From the NCBI GenBank assembly GCA_900767375.1, contig CAAFYX010000083.1, positions 1 to 23,939 of the forward strand: DNA of 23,939 bases. The letters run 5' to 3'. The notes below the pieces were generated by a model. That model saw nothing but the letters and a program-made list of their open reading frames with translations. It made no database searches and was not told the origin of the DNA. Of the stretch, positions 14,309 through 21,774 are shown in pieces (the stretch's first letter is position 1; every line of letters starts with the position of its first letter). Source of the stretch: Rikenellaceae bacterium (GTDB taxonomy: Bacteria > Bacteroidota > Bacteroidia > Bacteroidales > UBA932). The position numbers were made by a program, and so were the translations under genes.

Positions 14309-15040
14309 CTATGCAACGAAGGTCGCCTGACAGAAAGCGTTGACTGCGACAGCAACGAGCATGAGGCAGATCAGGGATGCGACGATGACGCCGATGACCT
14401 TGAGTCTCTTGAACCAGGTCTGTCCGCTCCAGCCCACTGTCTGGAACATGCTCCAGAATCCGTGTGTGAGGTGGAACCAGAGGGCCACGAACCATACGAT
14501 GTAGAGGACGGTGATGAACCAGTGTCCGAAGTAGGTGTTCAGGAGGATGTAAGGGTTGTCCTCATAGAGCTGAGGAGCTATCTTGAGGAGCTCAGGCATC
14601 TGCATGTGGGCCCAGAACTGGGTCAGGTGGAAGAAGATGAATCCGAGGATGACAACTCCGAGGACGCACATGTTCTTTGCTGACCAGGAATCTGCAGCAG
14701 CCTTGCTGGCCACTTCATAGCGCTTGTAACCGCCTCTTGCACGGATGTTCTGGATGGTGAGCCAGATTCCGTAGCAGATGTGTACAAGGACTCCGAGAGC
14801 AAGTACAGGGACCATTATCGAAATGAACGGTGTGCTCATGAAGTCACAGCCGAGCTTGAAAAGGCCGTCTCCTGCGGAGAAGAGCTTTTCGTCAACAGCC
14901 ACGCAGCCGTACTTTCCGGTGATGGTGTCGATCACTGAGAAGAAGTTGATGGTCGCATGGAGCAGAAGGAAAACGATAAGGAAGGCACCGCTGATGCTCT
15001 GGATGAATTTCTTTCCGATGGATGAGTTGAATATGAACAT
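14309..15040 (-). CDS. sdhC: Succinate dehydrogenase/fumarate reductase cytochrome b subunit (b558 type)
   Basis: The 243-residue protein begins MFIFNSSIGKKFIQSISGAFLIVFLLLHATINFF and has five hydrophobic helices (about 14-36, 70-98, 124-146, 166-190 and 213-235). Candidate haem ligands are His28, His87, His138 and His190, one per helix in the first four, matching the di-haem cytochrome b of Bacteroidota and epsilonproteobacterial fumarate reductases. It anchors the flavoprotein and iron-sulfur subunits in the inner membrane and passes electrons to or from menaquinone. In most Bacteroidales sdhA and sdhB follow directly; here rplM follows, with its own promoter, so the partner genes must lie elsewhere. 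Confidence 0.9.
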   Translation of the reverse strand: MFIFNSSIGKKFIQSISGAFLIVFLLLHATINFFSVIDTITGKYGCVAVDEKLFSAGDGLFKLGCDFMSTPFISIMVPVLALGVLVHICYGIWLTIQNIRARGGYKRYEVASKAAADSWSAKNMCVLGVVILGFIFFHLTQFWAHMQMPELLKIAPQLYEDNPYILLNTYFGHWFITVLYIVWFVALWFHLTHGFWSMFQTVGWSGQTWFKRLKVIGVIVASLICLMLVAVAVNAFCQATFVA

Positions 15041-15079
15041 TTTTATCTGATTTTGTCTGTTTCAGTTTATTCGCGAGTG

Positions 15080-15110
15080 CAAATATAGGCTCTTTCTTGC
15101 AAGTTTCATA
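15080..15110 (-). promoter_or_regulatory. Promoter of sdhC
   Basis: TATATTTG (15080-15087) with a weaker -33 TATG (15107-15110) at 19 bp on the minus strand; the leader is about 35 nt. It interleaves with the pyrH promoter on the other strand. Confidence 0.6.
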
Positions 15111-15127
15111 ATTTTCCGATAATTTTG
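15097..15127 (+). promoter_or_regulatory. Promoter of the pyrH-frr operon
   Basis: TTG (15097-15099), 20 bp, TAATTTTG (15120-15127), 25 nt before the pyrH ATG. Its -33 lies in the spacer of the sdhC promoter, so RNA polymerase cannot occupy both at once. Confidence 0.75.
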
Positions 15128-15152
15128 TTCCTCTACCAAACCTATTACTTAT

Positions 15153-15857
15153 ATGTATAAAAGAGTATTGCTGAAACTCAGCGGCGAAAGCCTCGGAGGC
15201 CCTCAGGGAAAGGGCATCGATGAAAACAGCCTCAACACATATGCAAAGGAAATAGCCGATGCCGCAAAGGCCGGACTCCAGATAGCCATCGTCAACGGCG
15301 GAGGCAATATATTCCGCGGCCTGCAGGGCGTAGGAAAGGGATTCGACAGAGTGAACGGGGACAAGATGGGAATGCTCGCCACCGTCATCAACTCCCTCGG
15401 ACTCGCCATGGCCATCCGCTCCCAGGGAGTGGAGGCCGAGGTGTTCACCGCCACCCCGATGGAGCCTATCGCACGCTACTACGTGCGCGAGCACGCTGTG
15501 GAGGTCATGGAGAGGGGTGGGGTCGTACTCATTGCCGGTGGAACCGGCAACCCATTCTTCACCACCGACTCCGGTGCGGCTCTGCGCGCCCTTGAGATCA
15601 GCGCCGACGCGCTCCTGAAGGGCACCCGCGTCGACGGTGTCTACACCGCCGACCCTGAGAAGGACCCGACCGCCACAAAATACGACGAGCTGACCTTCAG
15701 CAAGGCCCTCGCCGACCACCTGAAGGTGATGGACGCCACCGCGTTCGCCCTCTGCGAGCAGGGCAACATGCCTGTCATCGTATTCGACATGAATCAGACA
15801 GGAAACCTGACGAAGCTCCTCGAAGGCGTAAAGGTCGGAACCCTGGTACACGTATAA
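15153..15857 (+). CDS. pyrH: UMP kinase
   Basis: The 234-residue protein has the amino-acid-kinase fold motifs of bacterial UMP kinase: KRVLLKLSGESLGG at the N-terminus (phosphate-binding Lys8), IVNGGGNIFRG (about 48-58), DKMGMLATVINSLGLAMAI, GGTGNPFFTTDSGAALRALEI (about 129-149) and KGTRVDGVYTADPEKDP (about 156-172). It converts UMP to UDP with ATP in pyrimidine nucleotide synthesis and is a cytoplasmic hexamer. The length is standard. It is followed 27 nt later by frr, a common pairing. Confidence 0.97.
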   Translation: MYKRVLLKLSGESLGGPQGKGIDENSLNTYAKEIADAAKAGLQIAIVNGGGNIFRGLQGVGKGFDRVNGDKMGMLATVINSLGLAMAIRSQGVEAEVFTATPMEPIARYYVREHAVEVMERGGVVLIAGGTGNPFFTTDSGAALRALEISADALLKGTRVDGVYTADPEKDPTATKYDELTFSKALADHLKVMDATAFALCEQGNMPVIVFDMNQTGNLTKLLEGVKVGTLVHV

Positions 15858-15884
15858 TATTAACCAATCAACAATAACACAGCC

Positions 15885-16454
15885 ATGCTTACTGACAAAG
15901 CAAAAGAAATCCTCACAGGTGTTGAGGGAAAGATGAAGAACGCAGTGGACTTCCTCGAGGAGGACCTCAAATCATACCGCCTCGGAAAGGCTTCCCCTTC
16001 CGTTTTCAACGGTGTCACCGTCGACTACTACGGCACCCCTACCCCGCTTCTCCAGATCGCTTCCGTCACCACCCCTGATGCGAAGACCATCGCCATCCAG
16101 CCTTGGGAGAAGACCATGATCCCTAAGATCGAGAAGGCCATCATGGACGCCAACATCGGCCTCACCCCTGCTAACAACGGTGAGATCATCCGCTGCATCG
16201 TCCCTGCCCTCACCGAGGAAAGGAGGAAGGATCTTATCAAGAAGGCCAAGGCCGCAGGCGAGAACTCCAAGGTAGTTGTCAGAAACGCCCGCCGCGACGC
16301 TGTGGACGCTCTGAAGAAGGCCCAGAAGAATGACGGAATGTCCGAGGACACCGAGAAGGAGGCCGAGGAGGAAGTACAGAAGCTCACCGACAAGCTCATC
16401 AAGAGAATCGACGAGATCGTCTCCACAAAGGAGAAGGACATAATGACCGTCTAG
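15885..16454 (+). CDS. frr: Ribosome recycling factor
   Basis: The 189-residue protein matches RRF: KMKNAVDFLEEDLKSYRLGKASPSVFNGVTVDYYGTPTPLLQIASVTTPDAKTIAIQPWEKTMI in domain I/II, and the conserved PALTEERRKDLIKKAKAAGENSKVVVRNARRDAVDALKK block. With EF-G it splits the post-termination ribosome. The ATG at 15885 follows an AT-rich leader. Its stop is 2 nt from the next ATG, so the metabolic genes downstream are in the same unit. Confidence 0.97.
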   Translation: MLTDKAKEILTGVEGKMKNAVDFLEEDLKSYRLGKASPSVFNGVTVDYYGTPTPLLQIASVTTPDAKTIAIQPWEKTMIPKIEKAIMDANIGLTPANNGEIIRCIVPALTEERRKDLIKKAKAAGENSKVVVRNARRDAVDALKKAQKNDGMSEDTEKEAEEEVQKLTDKLIKRIDEIVSTKEKDIMTV

Positions 16455-16456
16455 CC

Positions 16457-17341
16457 ATGACACTCACATCCAGCTCCGACAAGATCACGCGGGACTATTT
16501 CGACTCGCTGCTTCTTGAGACCCGGTATCTCGACTCGGGCCTGCCTTCCACGGAGATGGAGCTCTTCGGACGCAAGTTCGACACTCCTATCATGACTGCC
16601 GCGCTCTCCCACCTCGGGAACACCACCCCCGGCGGAATGACCATCTATGCCAAGGCTGCCGCCAAGGCCAATGCCGTCCACTGGGTCGGAATGGGAGAAG
16701 ACAAGGAACTTGAGGAAATCACCGCCACCGGCGCAAAGACCATCAAGATAATCAAACCCCACGCCGACAACGCCGAGATCTTCCGCAAGATCCGCCACGC
16801 AGTCGGCTGCGGGTGTATCGCAGTCGGAATGGACATCGACCACGCCTTCAGCGCCAATGGAGGCTATGACAATGTCTTCGGCCTGAAGATGAAGTCCAAG
16901 TCCACCGCGGAGATCGCCGAGTTCGTCCAGGCTGCGGGAGTGCCTTTCATCGTGAAGGGAGTCCTCAGTCCGAAGGATGCCGAGAAATGCGCCAAGGCCG
17001 GCTGCGCCGGACTGGTCATCTCCCACCACCACGGAATGATGCCTTATTCAGTGGCGCCCCTGATGGTGATAGAGGACATCCTCAAGGCTGTCGGAAAGGA
17101 TATGCTGGTGTTCGTGGACTGCGGCATCGAGAGCGGAATGGACGCATACAAGTGCCTCGCCCTCGGAGCCAAGGCCGTGTCCGTAGGACGCCACCTGATG
17201 CCTCTACTGAAGGACGGACCGGATGCAGTCGCTGACAGGATCAAGCAGATGAACACGGAACTTTCCGTAGTGATGGCCAGGACAGGCGTCACCGACCTCG
17301 GAAAGATGGACCCAACAGTAATACACAGAAGAAATTTCTAG
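16457..17341 (+). CDS. FMN-dependent alpha-hydroxy-acid oxidase/dehydrogenase-like protein
   Basis: The 294-residue TIM-barrel protein resembles the LldD/glycolate-oxidase family (COG1304). It has FDTPIMTAALSHLGNTTPGG near the N-terminus, VKGVLSPKDAEKCAKAGCAGLVISHHHG (about 172-199; lactate oxidases have a related KGIL ... SNHGGRQ segment) and VDCGIESGMDAYKCLALGAKAVSVGRHL, the FMN-phosphate binding part. It is shorter than typical family members (about 350-380). The position of the Arg that grips the substrate carboxylate (NHGGR) reads HHHGM here, so a 2-hydroxy-acid substrate is doubtful. Related annotations such as isopentenyl-diphosphate isomerase-like or IMPDH-like flavoproteins are alternatives. 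It lies 2 nt after frr and 4 nt before the GH43 gene. Confidence 0.72.
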   Translation: MTLTSSSDKITRDYFDSLLLETRYLDSGLPSTEMELFGRKFDTPIMTAALSHLGNTTPGGMTIYAKAAAKANAVHWVGMGEDKELEEITATGAKTIKIIKPHADNAEIFRKIRHAVGCGCIAVGMDIDHAFSANGGYDNVFGLKMKSKSTAEIAEFVQAAGVPFIVKGVLSPKDAEKCAKAGCAGLVISHHHGMMPYSVAPLMVIEDILKAVGKDMLVFVDCGIESGMDAYKCLALGAKAVSVGRHLMPLLKDGPDAVADRIKQMNTELSVVMARTGVTDLGKMDPTVIHRRNF

Positions 17342-17345
17342 CGAT

Positions 17346-18866
17346 ATGAAAGGGAAACTGATCATTGCGGGCATGCTCTGCGCTGCCTGCTGCTTCAGCG
17401 CATACGCGCAGAAGCTGGAGAAGCAGTACTGCAATCCCCTCCCTATGGAGATAGGCCAGGGAGGCAACGCCAGCGGTGACGTCACCGTGCTGCACGACAA
17501 CGGCAAGTACTATATGTTCTGCACCGGCGGCGGAGCCTGGGTATCGGACGACATGCTCAACTGGGAGTTCCACGCCGTCCAGCACGTTCCGGTCGCCCCG
17601 GACGTGGTGAAATACAACGGAAAGTACTATATGTCCGGCAATGACTCCCCTCTCTATGTCGCTGACAACCCGCTCGGACCGTACGAGCTTCAGGGCGAAT
17701 GGAAGAACACCGGCCCTATCGAGGACGGATGGAACGGAGCCTTCGACACCCATATCTTCATCGACGATGACAACCAGCCTTACCTTTTCTGGCCGGGACG
17801 CGGAATCAGCGGCATCTACGGAGTGAAACTCGACCCGGACGACCTCTCGAGGTTCGCCGGCAAGCCGGTCCATCTGCTCGGTTTCAACCCTATGCACAAA
17901 TGGGAGCGCTACGGCGAGATGAACGAATACCCCGGAGTGGCGTGGATCGAGGGTCCTTGGGTAATCAAAAGGGACGGGGTCTATTACCTCGAATACTCGG
18001 CTTCCGGCACCCAGTGGAAGACTTACGCCGAAGGCTACTATACCTCCAGGAATCCTCTCGGACCTTATGAATATGCTCCGAACAACCCTCTGCTCAGGAA
18101 GACCGAAGGCCTTGTGACCGGCACCGCCCACGGCTCCATCGTGAAGGGTCCGGACGGCGGATGGTGGCAGTTCTACACCATCGTCCTCTCCAACCCTCCT
18201 GGAGGACGCCGCATAGGAATGGACCGCGTAACCTTCGACAAGGAAGGCTATATGTCGGTGGAAGTCACCGACACTCCTCAGAGAGCGCCCCTTGCCGGCA
18301 ATGATATCCACGAGGTAGTCCCTGTAACCATCAACAAGGTCCGCGCGATGAACGCCCTCTCCAAGGTATCTTCGGAGAAACCGGGCTTCTACGGTTCCTA
18401 TGCAGTGGATGACTTCAGCGGCACCGTATGGATGCCTGCGGAGGATGACAAGGCGCCTTCCCTCCTTGTCGAGCTCTCCCCTGCCACCCGCTTCGACGTG
18501 ACGCAGCTTTTCACCGTCAGCTCAGCGCGCGTAATGTTCGGCGCCCCGTCCAGAGGCTTCGGATTCGGCGGCCCGGCAAAGATCTATCAGTACAGGCTTG
18601 AGGTTTCGATGGACGGAGAGCACTTCACCACAGTGGTCGACCGGACGAAGAACAGCACGGCCAGGGACACCGTCTTCGACGAGTTCGAGCCGGTAGAGTG
18701 CCGTTTCGTGAAGCTCACGGTCACAGGCTGGCCAGAAGGTTCCCCTCTGGGGATAATCGACTTCACCGCATTCGGCTATGCCAGCGGCGAACAGCCTGCA
18801 GCCATCGCCACCCCTACATTCTACGACCTGCCGGCAGACAGCGCTGACGCCAAAAGGACCCATTGA
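17346..18866 (+). CDS. Secreted glycoside hydrolase family 43 enzyme with C-terminal beta-sandwich
   Basis: The 506-residue protein has a signal peptide (1-21, cleavage at SAYA/QK) without a lipobox at that site. The first ~320 residues are a five-bladed propeller of GH43 type: base Asp45 (SGDVTVLHDNGKYYMFCT), pKa-modulating Asp134 (GAFDTHIFIDDDNQPYLFW), acid Glu202 (WIEGPWVIKRDGVYYLEYSA) and the conserved His262 (TGTAHGSIVKGPDGGWWQFY). Residues about 345-485 form a discoidin/CBM-like beta-sandwich (YRLEVSMDGEHFTTVVD, CRFVKLTVTGWPEGSPLGIIDFTAFGYA). The family contains arabinofuranosidases, xylosidases and galactosidases; specificity is not visible. It probably acts in the periplasm on dietary or host glycan fragments. 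It is unusual in sitting inside a pyrH-frr operon; its stop shares a base with the next ATG. Confidence 0.88.
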   Translation: MKGKLIIAGMLCAACCFSAYAQKLEKQYCNPLPMEIGQGGNASGDVTVLHDNGKYYMFCTGGGAWVSDDMLNWEFHAVQHVPVAPDVVKYNGKYYMSGNDSPLYVADNPLGPYELQGEWKNTGPIEDGWNGAFDTHIFIDDDNQPYLFWPGRGISGIYGVKLDPDDLSRFAGKPVHLLGFNPMHKWERYGEMNEYPGVAWIEGPWVIKRDGVYYLEYSASGTQWKTYAEGYYTSRNPLGPYEYAPNNPLLRKTEGLVTGTAHGSIVKGPDGGWWQFYTIVLSNPPGGRRIGMDRVTFDKEGYMSVEVTDTPQRAPLAGNDIHEVVPVTINKVRAMNALSKVSSEKPGFYGSYAVDDFSGTVWMPAEDDKAPSLLVELSPATRFDVTQLFTVSSARVMFGAPSRGFGFGGPAKIYQYRLEVSMDGEHFTTVVDRTKNSTARDTVFDEFEPVECRFVKLTVTGWPEGSPLGIIDFTAFGYASGEQPAAIATPTFYDLPADSADAKRTH

Positions 18867-19507
18867 TGGAAACCCCTCAGGAGCAATACATACGCGAGCA
18901 CAGCACCCCTCAGAGCGAGGCTCTGGAGTGGATCGAGAAGCAGACCCATATCCACACGAACTACCCCCGCATGCTCTCCGGAGCAGTACAGGGGCGGTTT
19001 CTGACAATGCTGACGCAGATTACCCATGCCGTGAAGGTGCTTGAAATAGGCACCTTCACGGGATACTCCGCCGTCTGCTTCGCCTATGGCCTCGCCGACG
19101 GGGGCCACGTCGACACCCTTGAAATCAATGACGAGCTGGAATACCTCATCCGCGAAGGATGGGAGAGAGCCGGCGTATCCGACCGCATCACCCTGCACCT
19201 CGGCGACGCCCGCGAAACCCTCGAAACCCTCAGGGCAGCGGGCAATGAATACGACCTCGTGTACATCGATGCCAACAAGCGCGAATACTGCGACTACTAC
19301 AGGACAATAATGGAGATGCTCCGCCCCGGAGGCGTCATCCTCGTGGATGACGTGATGCTCGGCGGCAAGGTCTATGAAGAGAACGTCTCCTGCGACAAGC
19401 AGACCCAGGGGCTTCTCGCCTTCAACGACATGATACGGAAAGACCCCCGCGTCGAGGTAGTCATCCTCCCCATCCGCGACGGCCTTTCCATCATCCGCAA
19501 GAAATAG
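18866..19507 (+). CDS. SAM-dependent O-methyltransferase (catechol/CCoA type, family 3)
   Basis: The 213-residue protein has the SAM-binding motif I VLEIGTFTGYSAV (58-70), the acidic residue after strand 2 (LEINDE), the metal-site YIDANKREY (Asp135) and LVDDVMLGGKV (Asp161, Asp162). These are the landmarks of the cation-dependent O-methyltransferases (PF01596), in which D-N is commoner than D-D at the last site. It methylates a hydroxyl of a small aromatic or related compound; the substrate is unknown. The start is the ATG at 18866, which overlaps the GH43 TGA by one base; a TTG one codon earlier is rejected. It is the last gene of the operon and is followed by two inverted repeats. Confidence 0.88.
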   Translation: METPQEQYIREHSTPQSEALEWIEKQTHIHTNYPRMLSGAVQGRFLTMLTQITHAVKVLEIGTFTGYSAVCFAYGLADGGHVDTLEINDELEYLIREGWERAGVSDRITLHLGDARETLETLRAAGNEYDLVYIDANKREYCDYYRTIMEMLRPGGVILVDDVMLGGKVYEENVSCDKQTQGLLAFNDMIRKDPRVEVVILPIRDGLSIIRKK

Positions 19508-19535
19508 CCCCTCCTCCCAAGCCCTGCAATCTCAC

Positions 19536-19581
19536 TTTTTGACCCTACTTGCACCTCCACACCTGCAAGTAGGGTCAAAAA
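19536..19581. repeat. Perfect inverted repeat with 18-bp arms
   Basis: TTTTTGACCCTACTTGCA (19536-19553) and its exact complement (19564-19581) flank a 10-nt loop. It lies between the convergent O-methyltransferase and metG genes. In RNA from either strand the 5' arm begins with U5 and the 3' arm ends with A5, opposite to an intrinsic terminator, so it is probably not a simple terminator but a palindromic repeat element or protein-binding site. Confidence 0.8.
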
Positions 19582-19642
19582 ATAACCTCCCATCCCGAGA
19601 ACCACCCCTGGCAGGAGGCCGGGAAGAGGCATTCGACCGGCA

Positions 19643-19681
19643 AACAAAGAAGCCGGCGTTTCTCGCGCCGGCTTCTTTGTT
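19643..19681 (-). terminator. Bidirectional intrinsic terminator (metG side)
   Basis: AACAAAGAAGCCGGCG (19643-19658) and its exact complement (19666-19681) form a 16-bp stem with a 7-nt loop. The 3' side is U-rich in both directions. It starts 22 nt after the metG stop; on the plus strand it would stop readthrough from the O-methyltransferase operon. Confidence 0.85.
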
Positions 19682-19703
19682 ATTTATTGTATGAAAGCGG
19701 GAT

Positions 19704-21755
19704 CTAGCCTATCTGGGCACCGTTTGTGAGAGCTTCGGCAGGAGTGACGAAACGCATCTTGCCGTCGTTCTGGCGGGCCATCAGGATCATACCCTTGGAC
19801 TCGATGCCGCGGATGACGCGTGGAGCGAGGTTGGCAAGGATACAGATCTGCTTTCCTACCATATCTTCCGGAGCATAGTATTCGGCGATGCCTGATACTA
19901 TGGTGCGCTTGTCGATGCCGGTGTCGATGGTGAGCTTCAGAAGCTTGTCGGTCTTAGGGACACGCTCCGCCTCGAGGACGGTGGCGGTACGGATGTCCAT
20001 CTTCTCGAAATCATCGAAAGTGCACTCCGCCTTCTGAGGGGTGACCTGCTTGGCGGCTTCTGCCTTGGCCTGGGCCTCCTTCTCAGCCTTGATGGCTGCG
20101 AGGCGGTCGAGCTGGGCCTGGATGGCGTCGTCCTCGATCTTTGCGAAGAGAAGCTCAGGCTCTCCGAGCTGATGTCCGGCAGGGACGATGTTGTCCTTGC
20201 CGAGATTGTCCCATTCGGACTTGAGGCCGAGCATATTGGAGAGCTTGGCGGTGGCGAACGGAGTGAACGGCTCGAAAGCGACAGCCAGGTCGGCACAGAT
20301 CTGCAGGCATACGTTCAGGATGGTTGCAGTGCGCGCCATATCGGTCTTGGCGACCTTCCAAGGCTCGGTGTCGGAGATGTATTTGTTTCCCGCGCGGGCG
20401 ATGCTCATGGCATCCTTGAGGGCCTCGCGGAAATGGTAGGTTTCGATATTGTGCTCGAGCGAAGCGCGCAGGGCAGGGATTTCGGCGAGGACCTCGCGGT
20501 CGACGTCCTGGAGTCCGGCACGCTCAGGGCATTTGCCGTCGAAATACTTGTGCGTGAGCACGAAAGCGCGGTTCACGAAGTTTCCGAAGATAGCGACAAG
20601 CTCGCTGTTGTTGCGGGTCTGGAAGTCCTTCCAGCTGAAGTCATTGTCCTTGGTCTCAGGAGCATTGGCGGTGAGCACGTAGCGCATTACGTCCTGCTTG
20701 CCAGGGAACTGCTCGAGATACTCGTGCGCCCATACGGCCCAGCCGCGGGAGGTGGAGATCTTGTCACCCTCGAGGTTCAGGAATTCGTTGGCAGGGACGT
20801 TCTCAGGAAGTACATAGCCGCCATAGGCCTTGAGCATGGCAGGGAACACGATGCAGTGGAAGACGATATTGTCCTTGCCGATGAAGTGGACGAGCTTGGT
20901 GTCCTCGGACTTCCACCACTTCTCCCAGTCGTTCGGAAGGAGCTCCTGGGTGTTGGAGATGTAGCCGATAGGTGCATCGAACCAGACGTAGAGGACCTTT
21001 CCGTCAGCGCCCTCGACAGGCACCGGCACACCCCAGTCGAGGTCGCGGGTCACGGCACGAGGCTGGAGGCCGCCGTCAAGCCAGCTCTTCACCTGGCCGT
21101 AAACGTTCGGACGCCATTCCTTGTGGCCTTCGAGGATCCAGTCACGAAGCCACTGCTCGTAGTCCTGCAGAGGCAGGTACCAGTGGGTGGTCTTCTTCTT
21201 TATAGGTTCTGCTCCGCTGAGCTTTGATTTAGGGTTGATGAGCTCCTCTGGGCTGAGGGTGCTTCCGCACTTCTCGCACTGGTCGCCATAGGCTCCTTCG
21301 GCGCCGCACTTAGGGCAGGTGCCGACGATGTAGCGGTCGGCGAGGAAGGTCTTTGCCTCAGGGTCGTAGTACTGCTCCGACTCCTTGGTGATGAACTTGC
21401 CGTCCTCGTAGAGCTTGCGGAAGAACTCGGATGCGTTCTTCTCGTGGACCTTGGAGGAGGTCCTGCCGTAGATGTCGAAATGGATCCCGAGCCCCTTGAA
21501 CGACTCGTCGATGATATTGTGGTACTTGTCCACGATATCCTGAGGGGTGCAGCCCTGCTGGCGGGCCTTGATGGTGATAGGTACGCCGTGCTCGTCGGAG
21601 CCGCATACGTAAAGCACCTCTTCACCTCTGAGTCTGAGATATCTGACATAGATGTCAGCGGGGACATATACACCGGCAAGATGGCCGATGTGGACGGGAC
21701 CGTTCGCGTAAGGGAGCGCGCAGGTCACCAAAGTTCTTTTATATTTCTTTTCCAT
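19704..21755 (-). CDS. metG: Methionyl-tRNA synthetase
   Basis: The 683-residue class I enzyme has HIGH at 22-25 (PYANGPVHIGHLAG), a zinc knuckle with Cys147, Cys150, Cys160 and Cys163 (CPKCGAEGAYGDQCEKCGS), a KISTS version of the KMSKS loop at 332-336 and the anticodon-binding region after about 400. A C-terminal EMAPII/tRNA-binding domain (about 575-683, FDDFEKMDIRTATVLEAERVPKTDKLLKL) is present, which allows dimerisation. An Ala/Lys/Glu-rich linker precedes it. It charges initiator and elongator tRNA-Met in the cytoplasm. The start is the ATG at 21755: a longer frame to 21767 would begin with the TTG that ends the -7 box. Confidence 0.97.
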   Translation of the reverse strand: MEKKYKRTLVTCALPYANGPVHIGHLAGVYVPADIYVRYLRLRGEEVLYVCGSDEHGVPITIKARQQGCTPQDIVDKYHNIIDESFKGLGIHFDIYGRTSSKVHEKNASEFFRKLYEDGKFITKESEQYYDPEAKTFLADRYIVGTCPKCGAEGAYGDQCEKCGSTLSPEELINPKSKLSGAEPIKKKTTHWYLPLQDYEQWLRDWILEGHKEWRPNVYGQVKSWLDGGLQPRAVTRDLDWGVPVPVEGADGKVLYVWFDAPIGYISNTQELLPNDWEKWWKSEDTKLVHFIGKDNIVFHCIVFPAMLKAYGGYVLPENVPANEFLNLEGDKISTSRGWAVWAHEYLEQFPGKQDVMRYVLTANAPETKDNDFSWKDFQTRNNSELVAIFGNFVNRAFVLTHKYFDGKCPERAGLQDVDREVLAEIPALRASLEHNIETYHFREALKDAMSIARAGNKYISDTEPWKVAKTDMARTATILNVCLQICADLAVAFEPFTPFATAKLSNMLGLKSEWDNLGKDNIVPAGHQLGEPELLFAKIEDDAIQAQLDRLAAIKAEKEAQAKAEAAKQVTPQKAECTFDDFEKMDIRTATVLEAERVPKTDKLLKLTIDTGIDKRTIVSGIAEYYAPEDMVGKQICILANLAPRVIRGIESKGMILMARQNDGKMRFVTPAEALTNGAQIG

Positions 21756-21764
21756 AATCGGGTG

Positions 21765-21772
21765 CAAAGATA
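21765..21772 (-). promoter_or_regulatory. -7 box of metG
   Basis: TATCTTTG on the minus strand, 9 nt before the ATG and overlapping the region between dnaG stop and metG. No good -33 TTTG was found at 19-21 bp, so its strength is uncertain; readthrough from dnaG is also possible. Confidence 0.55.
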
Positions 21773-21774
21773 GT

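Noticed and set aside
20172..21227. Plus-strand frame of 351 codons opposite metG
   Set aside because: It is antisense to the well-conserved MetRS core; no domain and no promoter.
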